Source: Ancylostoma caninum
Lineage: Eukaryota > Nematoda > Chromadorea > Rhabditida > Ancylostomatidae
Assembly: GCA_037903475.1 (NCBI GenBank)
Contig: JBAJFG010000012.1
Span: 434,001-498,000, forward strand
Length of the DNA: 64,000 nucleotides
Direction of reading: 5' to 3'
The notes beneath the pieces were generated by a model, which ran no database searches, was not told the DNA's origin, and worked only from the letters and a program-made list of their open reading frames with translations. Shown here in pieces: positions 24,501 through 35,400 of the stretch. The first letter of the stretch is position 1. The number at the start of each line of letters is the position of its first letter. The translations under genes were made by a program, and so were the position numbers.

Positions 24501-26165
24501 CACCCCAGTTCATCGGGCAAAAAAAACAGCCGAAACACGGGGTTTGCTGCTCTTAGCAGACGGAATGCAGCAGTTCTTCCTCTTGCAGCAATGTCTGCCT
24601 TCCATTTCTTGGGGGTGTGGCTTGCCAGGTTGTGCTGCGTTTGCATTATTCAGTTATCTGAGACCATACAAGTACGATGTGTTCTAGTTCTTGCATTATG
24701 AAGCCATCATTTTACATATTTCGGGGTATTGAAAAGCTCTTTCGCATTTCTTGCTCGCCTTGGATTTCATTCTCAGAATGAGTGAGGGGGAAGGGTATGT
24801 GACTGAGAAGTTAATTGTATCTACGAAACGACGCTTAGAAGATCTTTGTACTATACGGTCTACATAAGTAAGGAGTGGAAAGAGCAGCTTTGTCAGGCTA
24901 GCTGGCTCTTCTCTCTCTCCCGCCAATTCCAGTGTTTCATCACTAACTGTCGGACTAAAGAGTGTATATTGAGCTTGAAAAATACAACAGGCAGGAGCGA
25001 TGGAAAGGAGTACGAACGGCAGGATAGTGTGGCTGTGTGTATAGTCCAATGTTGTCAGGTGGCATCAGAGCTTTATATTTCGCCATCGAGCTGACGATAA
25101 TGTTACACTAACTGACCTAGGATTATACTCTAATCCACAGCATCGTCTACAAGTGAACAGCTTTTAATCTTGGAGATGAAGAAAACGTTTAGAAAACATA
25201 ACATCAGCCACCCACCCAGATAATTAGTGCACTTTACGTGTTATCTAGGACTCTATTCATCACAGCGCATTGCTATTCATAGGCCATTGGTGTGATGGCG
25301 CCAAAGCAGCGGTGCAAATGAAATTAATCAACATGAAGTGCGCTGTAAATATACACCTATCGTTGACAGATTTGCGCGAATTCATAGCTCCTGGACTACG
25401 ATTGCTGATTTCTTGCGTACAGAAACAAGCGCAATTCAAAACATTGTATGAGGATGGTAAAATGTGAATGCGCGCTAGAGATTCGTCTTTATGAAGGCGT
25501 TGCCAAACTCTCGTCAAGCATTTGGTATTGTCAAAAGATGCGATTCATGATGGATTTTTTGATGCACGTGTCTATCAAAAATTCATTCATTTTTGATTTT
25601 TAAGGAAATTTATAGAAGCACTAGCAAGAAAATCCTAGAATTTTCATCCTCGTGTTTTATGCCCTTAAAGAAGGGCAAACTGCAGCAGAGCACTACTACA
25701 GGTCATATTAAGAACCAACAGAATTCCATCTGTACAATCTGACCAAATCCATGCAAAAGCCGATCGCTCAGAAATGGCTCCGAACTTGGGTAACTGAACC
25801 GAAATTGTTTCAGCCAATCGATCAAACGACTGTCCTACCGTTCATATTTGGAATCAAAAGTCGTGCTTGTGACCGCCTGATCGCCAAGGCCTTGTACTAT
25901 TCGGCAACAGTTTGCTCCCATCGGCATTGCTTTGCGAGGTAGAGAAAAGTTTAAAAACTATGACGAAGCCAAAATTTAGGTGAGCCTCTATTGCAGGTCA
26001 CGGTGTTGTGACATAAGCCGCCACTCTGAAAATGTCGTACATTCGTTCAACAGTACTAATTCTGTATAGAACCTGGACCGAGATGTTGTTGCTTTTTTTC
26101 TAGAAACAACATTTTGTTCCATGCAAAAACGCGCAGTCCCTACATATTTACCACCTTTATATTAT
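21503..26165. other. Repeat-rich intergenic region, no supported gene
   Basis: I find one GCGTGCGTC palindrome copy (about 22395-22500) and a small hairpin TTGTCTCCGC/GCGGAGACA at about 24387. The longest ORF, 24696-25049 on the minus strand (DETLELAGEREEPASL...), has coding-like composition but no convincing splice partner or family. Other ORFs look accidental. Confidence 0.4.
22395..22500 (+). repeat. GCGTGCGTC-type palindromic repeat, copy 2
   Basis: GCCGCGTTGAC(T/C)(G/A)GTCT then TGCGTGCGTCTGACGCGCGA and GCACGCACC. The same order of blocks is seen at 29580-29690, so the repeat unit extends about 60 bp upstream of the palindrome. Confidence 0.65.
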
Positions 26166-29100
26166 GACCAGTCTGGCCGTCCGGCTAACGCCGGACTTCC
26201 AGACTTCTATTGATGCTCGCTTCGCTCGCATACTACACGTTGAAAGCAAACAGGACTGATAAAATCTGCATCCTTTCACGCACTTCTATCGCTCTCCTGA
26301 GAAACAATTGATCCCGTAGGTGGTAGCTTTCCCCCATATGACCGAAGTTATGCTCTTAAGTTAGTGGCAAAGAACTGAGTGTAACCAATTCAGTGCAAAT
26401 GTTATCTTGAAATGATGTAGGCTCAACTGGTTGTTGTGCTAATTCAAGTGATAAGGGTCAACCGGTGTATATAAACGGAAAGGGAGGAGTAGTTCATTCA
26501 GACATAAACGGAATGGGAAGGAAACATGGACACGAAAAGAAACGATGTACATCTAGGTGATTTAGGTAGGAAGGTCCGCCGAAAGAGGATAAGCGTACCC
26601 CTTATGCAGAAATAGACCCGCCTAGCGAATTCCTATTATTTGTGGAAGCCGGCGCACCCTTATCACACCGTTGGACCCGACTCCAGGCGTTTCCCCACTT
26701 TTGGACGCCGGCGCACTCTAATCACACCACTGGACCCGACTCCAGGCGTTTCCCCACTTTTGGACGCCGGTGCACCCTTATCACACCGTTGGACCCGACT
26801 CCAGGCGTTTCCCCACTTATGGACGCCGGCGCACCCTTATCACACCGTTGGAGGCGTTTCCCCACTTATGGACGCCGGCGCACCCTTATCACACCGTTGG
26901 ACCCGACTCCAGGCGTTTCCCCACTTTTGGACGCCGGCGCACCTTATCACACCGCTGGACCCGACTCCAGGCGTTTCCCCACTTATGGACGCCGGCGCAC
27001 CCTTATCACACCGTTGGACCCGACTCCAGGCGTTTCCCCACTTTTGGACGCCGGCGCACTCTTATCACACCGCTGGACCCGACTCCAGGCGTTTCCCCAC
27101 TTTTGGACGCCGGCGCACCCTTATCACACCGTTGGACCCGACTCCAGGCGTTTCCCCACTTTTCGACGCCGGCGCACCCTTATCACACCGCTGGACGACT
27201 CTAGGCGTTTCCCCACTTTTCGACGCCGGCGCACCCTTATCACACCGCTGGACCCGACTCCAGGCGTTTCCCCACCGACGCCGGCGCACCCTTATCACAC
27301 CGTTGGACCCGACTCCAGGCGTTTCCCCACTTTTCGACGCCGGCGCACCCTTATCACACCGCTGGACCCGACTCTAGGCGTTTCCCCACTTTTCGACGCC
27401 GGCGCACCCTTATCACACCGCTGGACCCGACTCCAGGCGTTTCCCCACTTTTGGACGCCGGCGCACCCTTATCACACCGTTGGACCCGACTCAGGCGTTT
27501 CCCACTTTTGGACGCCGGCGCACCCTTATCACACCGTTGGACCCGACTCAGGCGTTTCCCACTTTTGGACGCCGGCGCACCCTTATCACACCGTTGGACC
27601 CGACTCCAGGCGTTTCCCCACTTTTGGAGCCGGCGCACCCTTATCACACCGTTGGACCCGACTCCAGGCGTTTCTCACTTTTGGACGCCGGCGCACCCTA
27701 TCACACCGTTGGACCGACTGGACTTTTGGACGCGGCGGTTGGACCCGACTCCAGGCGTTTCCCCACTTTTGGACGCCGGCGCACTGAATCACACCGCTGG
27801 ACCCGACTCCAGGCGTTTCCCCACTTTTCGACGCCTATCACACCCAGCTCACCCGCTGGACTCCAGGCGTTTCCCCTCCAGGACGTCGGCGCCCCACTTA
27901 TCACACCGTTGGACCTGGCGCACTCTCTATCACACCGCTGGACCCGACTCTAGGCGTTTCCTCACTTTGGACGCCGGCGCACCCTATCACACCGCTGGAC
28001 CCGACTCCAGGCGTTTCCCCACTTTTGGACGCCGGCGACTCTTATCACACCGCTGGACCCGCTGGACCCGTTTCCACTACTTTCCCCACTTTGGACGCCG
28101 CGCACCTTATCACACCGTGGACCTGTCCAGGCGTTCCCTACTTATCGCCGGCCACATCACACCGCTGGACCCGTCTCGAGGCGTCTTCCACCGGGACTCT
28201 TCCCCACTTGGACGCCGGCGCATCCTTATCACACCGCTGGACCCGACTTCAGGCGTTCCCCCACTTTTGGACGCCGGCGCCTTATCACACCGTGGACCCG
28301 ACTCCAGGCGTTTCCCCACTTTTGGACGCCGGTGCACCCTTATCACACCGTTGGACCCGACTCCAGGGATTTCCCCACTTTTGGACGCCGGTGCACCCTT
28401 ATCACACCGTTGGACTTTCCCCACTTTTGACGCCGGCGCACCCTTATCACACCGTTGGACCCGTCTCCAGGGTTTCCCCACTTTTGGACGCCGGCGCACC
28501 CTTATCACACCGTTGGACCCGTCTCCAGGCTTTCCCCACTTTTGGACGCCGGTGCACCCTTATCACACCGTTGGACCCGTCTCCAGGCGTTTCCCACTTT
28601 TGGACGCCGGTGCACCCTTATCACACCGTTGGACCCGTCTCCAGGGATTATCACACCCCGTCTCCAGGCGTTTCCCCACTTTTGGACGCCGGTGCACTTT
28701 ATCACACCGGGACGACTCCAGGCGTTTCCCCACTTACACCCTTATCACACCGTTGGACCCGATTCAGGCGTTTCCCCACTTTTGGACGCCGGCGCACCCT
28801 TATCACACCGCTGGACCCGACTCCAGGCGTTTCCCCACCGCCGGCGCACCCTTATCACACCGTTGGACCCGACTCCAGGCGTTTCCCCACTTTTGGACGC
28901 CGGTGCACCCTTATCACACCGCTGGACCCGACTCCAGGCGTTTCCCACTTTTGGACGCCGGTGCACCCTTATCACACCGCTGGACCCGACTCCAGGCGTT
29001 TCCCCGCTTTTGACGCCGGCGCACCTTATCGCTGGCCGCTGGACCCGACTCCAGGCGTTTCCCCACTTTGGACGCCGGCGCACCCTTATCACACCGCTGG

Positions 29101-29532
29101 ACCCGACTCCAGGCGTTTCCCCACTTTTGACGCCGGCGCACTCTTATCACACCGCTGGACCCGACTCCAGGCGTTTCCCCACTTTTGGACGCCGGTGCAC
29201 CCTTATCACACCGCTGGACCCGACTCCAGCGCGACTCACACCGCTGGACCCGACTCCAGGCGTTTCCCCACTTTTGGACGCCGGTGCACCCTTATCACAC
29301 CGTTGGACCCGACTCCAGGCGTTTCCCCACTTTTGGACGCCGGTGCATCCTTATCACACTGTTGGACCCGACTCCGTGCGTTTCCCCACTTTTGGACGCC
29401 GGCGCACTCCTACAGCAACAGTGGATCCGGTGTGGAACGTTTTCTTCACTCTAGGCCACGCTTTCGAATTTCGTTTCACACACACTGACACACACACGTG
29501 ACAGACAGACTAAGCCCGTTATTATAAGTCAT
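26166..29532 (+). mobile_element. Minisatellite-bearing element, copy 2
   Basis: Has the same architecture as the copy at 5485-9066 in the same orientation: hairpin head (26172-26206), TCAAGTGATAAGGGTCAACCG then TATATAAA (about 26467), a tandem array (26640-29410), and the conserved tail with GTGACAGACAGACTAAGCC ending GTTATTATAAGTCATGA. Outside these ends the two loci share nothing obvious, which places the boundaries. A third copy of the head alone is near 39632-39690. Confidence 0.7.
26640..29410 (+). repeat. GC-rich minisatellite array 2 (type B units, eroded centre)
   Basis: About 50 units of the 59-bp type B repeat (core CGCCGGCGCACCCTTATCAC, then ACCGYTGGACCCGACTCC). Units near the edges are nearly identical; those at about 27650-28250 and 28640-28740 are shortened by many small deletions. 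Unlike array 1 there are no blocks of type A. Long plus-strand ORFs are again repeat artefacts. Confidence 0.93.
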
Positions 29533-30109
29533 GATGAGGATGCACATGCACATATTATATTATTATGAGGATGCACATGCCGCGTTGACCAGTCTCCATG
29601 GGAAACCCTTCACAAATGGATGCGTGCGTCTGACGCGCAAGTGACGCACGCAACGAATATAAATGAACCTTATCTCGTACGTTTTCATTCAGCAATAAAC
29701 ACCAATAAGCAGAGATCCTATGCCATGTTATGGGTGATGTTTATTCGTAAAGCAGTGTGGTCGCCAGTCATTCCCTTGTTAATGCCATTCCTCTATTGAA
29801 GGTAATATCCATGGTTATCTACAGTCAGTGCAATCTTTGAAATCTAATTTGTGAAAGAATTAGAACAACGTAGCCACTCTCTCTGAGAAGAAAGATAGAA
29901 ATGCTCTTCCATTTGTTTGTGGAAGCTTTTCTGTAAACTGTAATTTGGATAATTTTGATCTCATTACATACCTTTTCATTTTTTTTTGTTCTCGAACTCT
30001 AAACTCAAACCCATGACTCAAAAATGTTGGCGGATCAAAAGATAGATTTCCAGCGATGAGTTCGCATAAAATCACTTCGCTTCTGTCAGATCGTTAGACG
30101 AGCTGAAGA
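29533..30109 (+). repeat. Spacer with GCGTGCGTC-type palindromic repeat, copy 3
   Basis: 29560-29690 matches 22370-22500 (GCCGCGTTGACCAGTCT, then TGCGTGCGTCTGACGCGCAA and GACGCACGCAAC). The remaining 400 bp to 30109 shows no supported feature. Confidence 0.55.
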
Positions 30110-30618
30110 ACTACTCAGAACCCCAAAAACAACTTGTCGAGAAGTATTTGGCGAGCAAGTATCTGGTCGCATCTGGAACTTGCATTTCCAAAAACTTGTC
30201 GACAACTTGCTTTTGCACTTCTTTGTCGATAACTTGTCCGCTAATCCGCTAATAAGTATAATTCTTACAACCGTACTATAACGACCATTGCCCTGGTGTC
30301 CTCAATAGTTGCATCGTATGTTACGCGGGTATGGGAACATGACTCTCTCTCGTCGACAGGCTGTTCAGCTAAAAAGTTGTCAACAACTTTTTCCGCCAAA
30401 AGCTGGTTTGCAAGTTGCTTTTTGGAAAAGCTGGCCGACAACTTGTTTCTTCTCTTCCTTGTCGACAAGTTGTCGGGAGAAAAGCTTGTCGACAACTTGG
30501 TTTTGTGTGGTATGATGACGTCAAACTTGTCGACAACGATTTGCTAGTTAAAAGCTTGTTTGCAAGTTGTTTTTGGGCAAAGCTGGGCCCACAACTTGTT
30601 TTTGGCGTTCTGAGTAGT
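30110..30618. mobile_element. Foldback element with ACTACTCAG ends and repeated GTCGAC motifs, copy 1
   Basis: The terminal inverted repeats read ACTACTCAGAACCCCAAAAA at the left and ACTACTCAGAACGCCAAAAA at the inverted right end. The interior holds roughly ten variants of ACAACTTGTCGACAA in both orientations, mostly in the outer thirds. No transposase is visible. A shortened copy lies in reverse orientation at 62260-62456. Confidence 0.75.
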
Positions 30619-30972
30619 GCCTCTTCGCCATCCATGTTTGCTGAACCTATTCCCTAGCGCTGAGGAATTGTCTTGGAAATCAAAAATTATTCTAACATTA
30701 TTCACCTCGCGCGTCCGGATTAGGATATTTTGTGAGTGAATGTTGTGGATTTATGCATAATCAATAAAACAATACACATGCTCACGGTCATCATCTACCC
30801 AGCCCTAGGAATACCGCTGCAACTATTTCCACGATGGGTATCGTCAATAAAAAACTATTAGTGACAGCTGGCTGCTGATCTACTTCGTCCCATCACTGGA
30901 TCCAGTCCTCAGCATTCCGCACTGGCCACCCATCAGTCGGCCCGTTTCTCAGCGTCTACCCAACCTTTCGGC

Positions 30973-31412
30973 TCAGTCAGTCTTATCAAAATTCTCATGG
31001 ATCCGTCGCTTTACCTCTTTTTCCCTGATGGGTGCTTGCACATCTTCATCAGGGACGACTGGAAGTCGGGTGATTATGATACACAGGCAGAATTTTTCGG
31101 ACTGCATTTTAACCTGCAAAATTTCACCTATAAAGTTGAAAGTTTTGTTCTCTGATGATAGTAATCTGTTCACCACTCTCTTGATAAAAGTATGTATTAG
31201 TGTAGAGATTCAGGAGGGAAAGACGGCCATTCTTCTTGATGCAACTTCGGCGCACGAATTTTGATCACCAGGACAGACTTGTTAGCCCCGTTATGTAGCG
31301 GCGGAATAGAGATGAATTCAATGTCCATAATCTCATTCCACAATCTAACCCGATAGTGAGGTACGCAGTGTTTGCAACCAGCTTGCACTTCCGAAATGTT
31401 ATCGAAATGAAC
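30973..31412 (-). CDS. Unidentified gene fragment, last two exons
   Basis: Two consecutive minus-strand exons join in phase: 31412-31269 (48 codons, from VHFDNISEVQAGCKHC) and 31113-30973 (46 codons plus stop, ending KRRIHENFDKTD). The acceptors are CAGATAG and TTTTGCAG; the donor GTGATC is weak. The composition is coding-like, with a CxxC (CKHC) near residue 13 and an acidic/basic tail. I recognise no family, and upstream exons were not found. It lies about 1 kb upstream of the kinase gene in the opposite orientation. It may be a real gene or a decayed one. Confidence 0.4.
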
Positions 31413-32411
31413 CTATCTGGGTGTATATTTCCCGGTCTCAGCAAAAAATTGTTGGTAGTATTCACTCAAAAAATTCATGGATAACTCCAAGGCAGCAGCG
31501 CTCTCTGCCTAATTGCCAGACCATGACAGGAACGTAGCCCCAACGTGATATGTCGAGCATAGAGCATAGTGCATGTCCTCCCTGTTGTTGCTATTCTTCC
31601 CCCAGTTGGTGCTGAAGCTTTCGTCTTTTCAGCAGCAATTGAAGAAGGATAACAGTAATTGAGAGTGGATGGCAGCATTTGAGAGGAGATACAACGAAGT
31701 TTTTCATTCGGCGTATCGCACTGCTCGAACTTACGCTAATTCTCACATATCACTTTTTCCTAATAGAAGCCTTTCCAAAGTGGACTTGAGGGCAGTGTAT
31801 CATCCCATGTTGGGTATAGAGATAACCACAGAATCCGATTCCAGCTCGAGGCGCTGATTACAAAAGGTACTTGAAATCTGAAAAAGCGGCCAAAAACGCT
31901 GTTTTTAAGACAAAAGTTGATACTTGGACGGACGAGTTATCATGTCAGGGAGCTAGTAAAAGCGGACCCTCAGCAAGCCTTAGCGGAAGAATGAAGCCTC
32001 TCGTTCACTGAGTTTTGAAATTCTCGACCAACTGAACCCAAAACTTGTGGGATTTTCGACGTTCCCCTGAAAATTAAAGTACATCTTTGGGCTCAGGACT
32101 GAGGCAGGAATCTCGAATGCGATCCCTGAGCTGATACACAGCCTTCAAAGCTTTGTACTACGTTGGAGTGTGTTTTTCAATGTGAAAGCTAGAGGGTTAG
32201 AAAAAAGTTTACATAATAAATGTTCTTGTTGGTTTCTCAGTAGATCGAAAACTAAAGTGAACATCAACACTCGAGAAAACTTTGTTTTGCCTCCGAAACG
32301 ATGCAACATTGGAGTGGACCTAAGGTTCTGTCGCGCTATGAGTATCATAATAAGAGTTTCTTCAAGAATAAAATTTCTTCACGTTGACGGAGTATGGAAT
32401 TTCAGTGACAT

Positions 32412-35400
32412 ATGGGACTCTTAAAAGCTATTAGGGTTCATGGAAAGGGGAGTGGTGATGAAGTTACACTAAATATTCAAGGTGAGTGTGAAGACTACTT
32501 GATTTCGAGCCATAAAGTACAATGTACCCAAGTATAATATATGCAAAGTACGCTTGAACCTCTTGAATATATCACTTTCTGCTCTGCACTGCAGACTGCG
32601 TCGTTTTTGATCTTGTACTTTTCTTGTAATCACTGCTATAATGCTGCTCTTCTCCTCCACATTCTTCTCCCCTTTATGTAAACGGAGAAATTTTTGAAAG
32701 GCCAATTTTTACACTCGATATGACGTTCCAGAACGAGAGCTGCCTAGGTTCCGCTGAGAGGGTAGTTCCTGAGAAATATAGAAGTAGAAAATGAGGATAT
32801 TATGTTATTCCAGTAGCTAGCACTGCTTCGAATCTTGATAACAACAAGATGTTCTCCAATATTGTTATTGCACGGAACATCATAAAGGTGTTGTAGGTGA
32901 ACGCGTCTGCGGTAGTGGCCGATTTTCGAACGTTTACTCGGCAGATTTAATTGAACCGGAAGAACGGAAAGTGGCCATCAAGAATTCCTGGTATGTTACC
33001 TTCACCACCCTCTATTTCATCAGTTATAAGTGCTGTGCCTTTATCGGGCCTAACTCTTTCCATACAGTACGAGGCGGGCGAGGTGGGCAAAAGACTGAAA
33101 GGCTTAGGTGTTCTTTTGCAACATTTTCTTGGAATGACCGCAACGAAACGAAAAAGGAGAGCATCCACCAGACCTGGCTCATTATCCGGTTGATATTTGC
33201 AACAACTCCTGTGGATGCGCGACCTTCCAACTCAAGCCGTTTTCATTGAGGTATTCGAAAAAAAAATCCTCTACGCGTTTGAAGGATCTCATCCACATCT
33301 CTCAGGAGCCCCCCTCCCTCTCCTATCCGTTTGAGCTCTGTGAGGTCTGAGATTGACAAAATTTCCGAAAGCTCATCCAGAGAAAACTTGTTAATGGCTT
33401 CGTAAATGCCTATGTGGGCCTCAGCTATATTGGTAACTAGTTTAGTGGAGTGAAGATACCAGACCATATCCACAACTCTTTTTATGTCTCTGAATTTTCC
33501 ACGTTGTAGGGAGCCAAAAACGGCTGCGGCAAAATCTCAACTATTCCCCGAGATCGATGTTCTTTCACAAATTCCGCCGCATCCAAATATAGTGACGCTT
33601 TTGTACCATTTTACAAGAAGAATTGACAAACAGGTTGCTCATGAGAATAAAGTCATTGTTTAGCTTTGCGATCACACCCATGAATTTTAGGTGATCCATT
33701 GTTTAGTATTAGATTATTTTCCGGATGATGTCCAGAAGCTAAGGGAAAAAGGTGTCAAATTCGATGCGCTCGATGCTCAAGTGAGTTGTTGACGATTAGA
33801 TAGGCATATTAAGAATCCAGATTGTATTTGAAATTCCAGCTATACTCATATCAGCTGTTTTCGGCAGTGAGGCAGCTTTACGTATGCAAAATTATCCATT
33901 TGGATATTAAGCCTTCCAACCTTGTAATTAATCACGTGGTAGAGGTTCATGTTCTTCAGTGCGATTATTGCGTTTGTGAGGAATATTATTCAGGAAGGAT
34001 TGCTCAAGCTTGCTGATTTTGGTAATGCCGTTCATTTTGGTACGGTTGGGTCCTCATCATATCAGGTAAGTCGAATAAACTTGCAAGAGTAACCAGTCGA
34101 ACTGTCCTGCTCGTCCCGATCTCATTCTCAGCCAATTCTTGTACACGTTCTTCCTCCTTGCTTGTCGATGAACGGTCCTGGTTCAACTTTAGGTATCAAA
34201 AGAACAGACAAGTTCTGCGGATGCTCTGAGACTGTGAAAGACCTTGATTCTTCTTCTGACTTACTTGCGGAAAGACTACCAGACCTAATTGATAGAGAAT
34301 GACCGTGGCAGAGGGTTTACCGATCGCTTTAACCCGTTGGCACAGACCGTCCTTTTGGAGACCGTCGTTTTGGTTTAGTATTGTCTGCTGCTTGCATTTT
34401 GCCAGCCACGCTCCGGGGAGCCCGACTATTAGATGTCCCGCAACCCTTGATTTGTTGTGACAAAACCATGTTGCGTAGCACGCCTATGATGAAGGCCCAC
34501 GTTCATGATAACAACATTATTTACGACGCCCTGCTACCCAAGTGTATCACTTAGGTATCAATCATATTCTTCAGCTCCTTGCGATCGTCTCCTACTCTGG
34601 GCTTGAGCCCGCTATTCAATTACTTTACAATGATGACTTTTTCAATGGAATATTGTTTTAGGTGACAAGATACTATCGTCCGCCTGAACTGCTGTTTGGC
34701 AGTACCGTTTTAACTCCGGCGATAGGTACATATTTAAGATAATCCGCGTGTTTTAATCGGTTCATAGCATGACCCGAACCACTCACTTATTAAGATGTGT
34801 GGTCTGCTGCGTGCGTCACATATGACTTTATTACTGCAAGGCCACTGTTTAAAGGGAGAAATTCAGAAGACCAGGTTCATCGTTACTTTGTAGCTCAGCA
34901 TAACACAGTTGTCACCAGGAAAACTCTCAGATTAAAATGATTGTCGAAGTGCTGGGATATCCAAGTGGCGAAGAAGTGAAAGCGATGGCCGCTAGCAGAC
35001 CACGTGTGCGTAGATCCACGGCTAGAGGACTAGCTAAAGTAAAGATTTCTAACATCAAGTTCATTTTATAGTAATGCTTCTGCGTGTTCTTCAAATATCA
35101 GGTCGTCAAGTATGAAATGTCTGATTTCCTGAGCGGTCAGTTTTACAGCCCCTATCTTCGAAGTTTTACTGAATCACTTCTCATCTTTTTTTTTCATTAT
35201 GAGGTTACATCATCTCTCTTTCAAAATCACTTCCTTTATTTTTGATCAGGTTTCAAATTTTTGTTTGGCAGCATTTTTTGTAGAACTACTCAAAGAGAAA
35301 AATCGTGTGATTTCGGAACATTGGTTCCATTTTCCAGCCATTAGAGCAGAGAAAGCTGGAAACATCAGGGTAGTGTTAAGAGACATTTGGCTAACAAATG

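Noticed and set aside
27451..29488. 500-codon ORFs in the second array
   Set aside because: Same explanation as the first array; frames shift with each damaged unit and no start context, domain or splice signal is convincing.
32891..32990. Kinase starting at the Gly-loop exon or at ATG 32850
   Set aside because: An upstream exon (32412-32481) supplies an ATG, a trans-splice-like acceptor and the exact phase needed to complete the glycine codon.
33634..33690. Kinase exon 3 extended to 33657 (33-bp intron)
   Set aside because: The resulting intron would be too short; a donor at 33634 gives a 57-bp intron and a better match to the GSK3 spacing.
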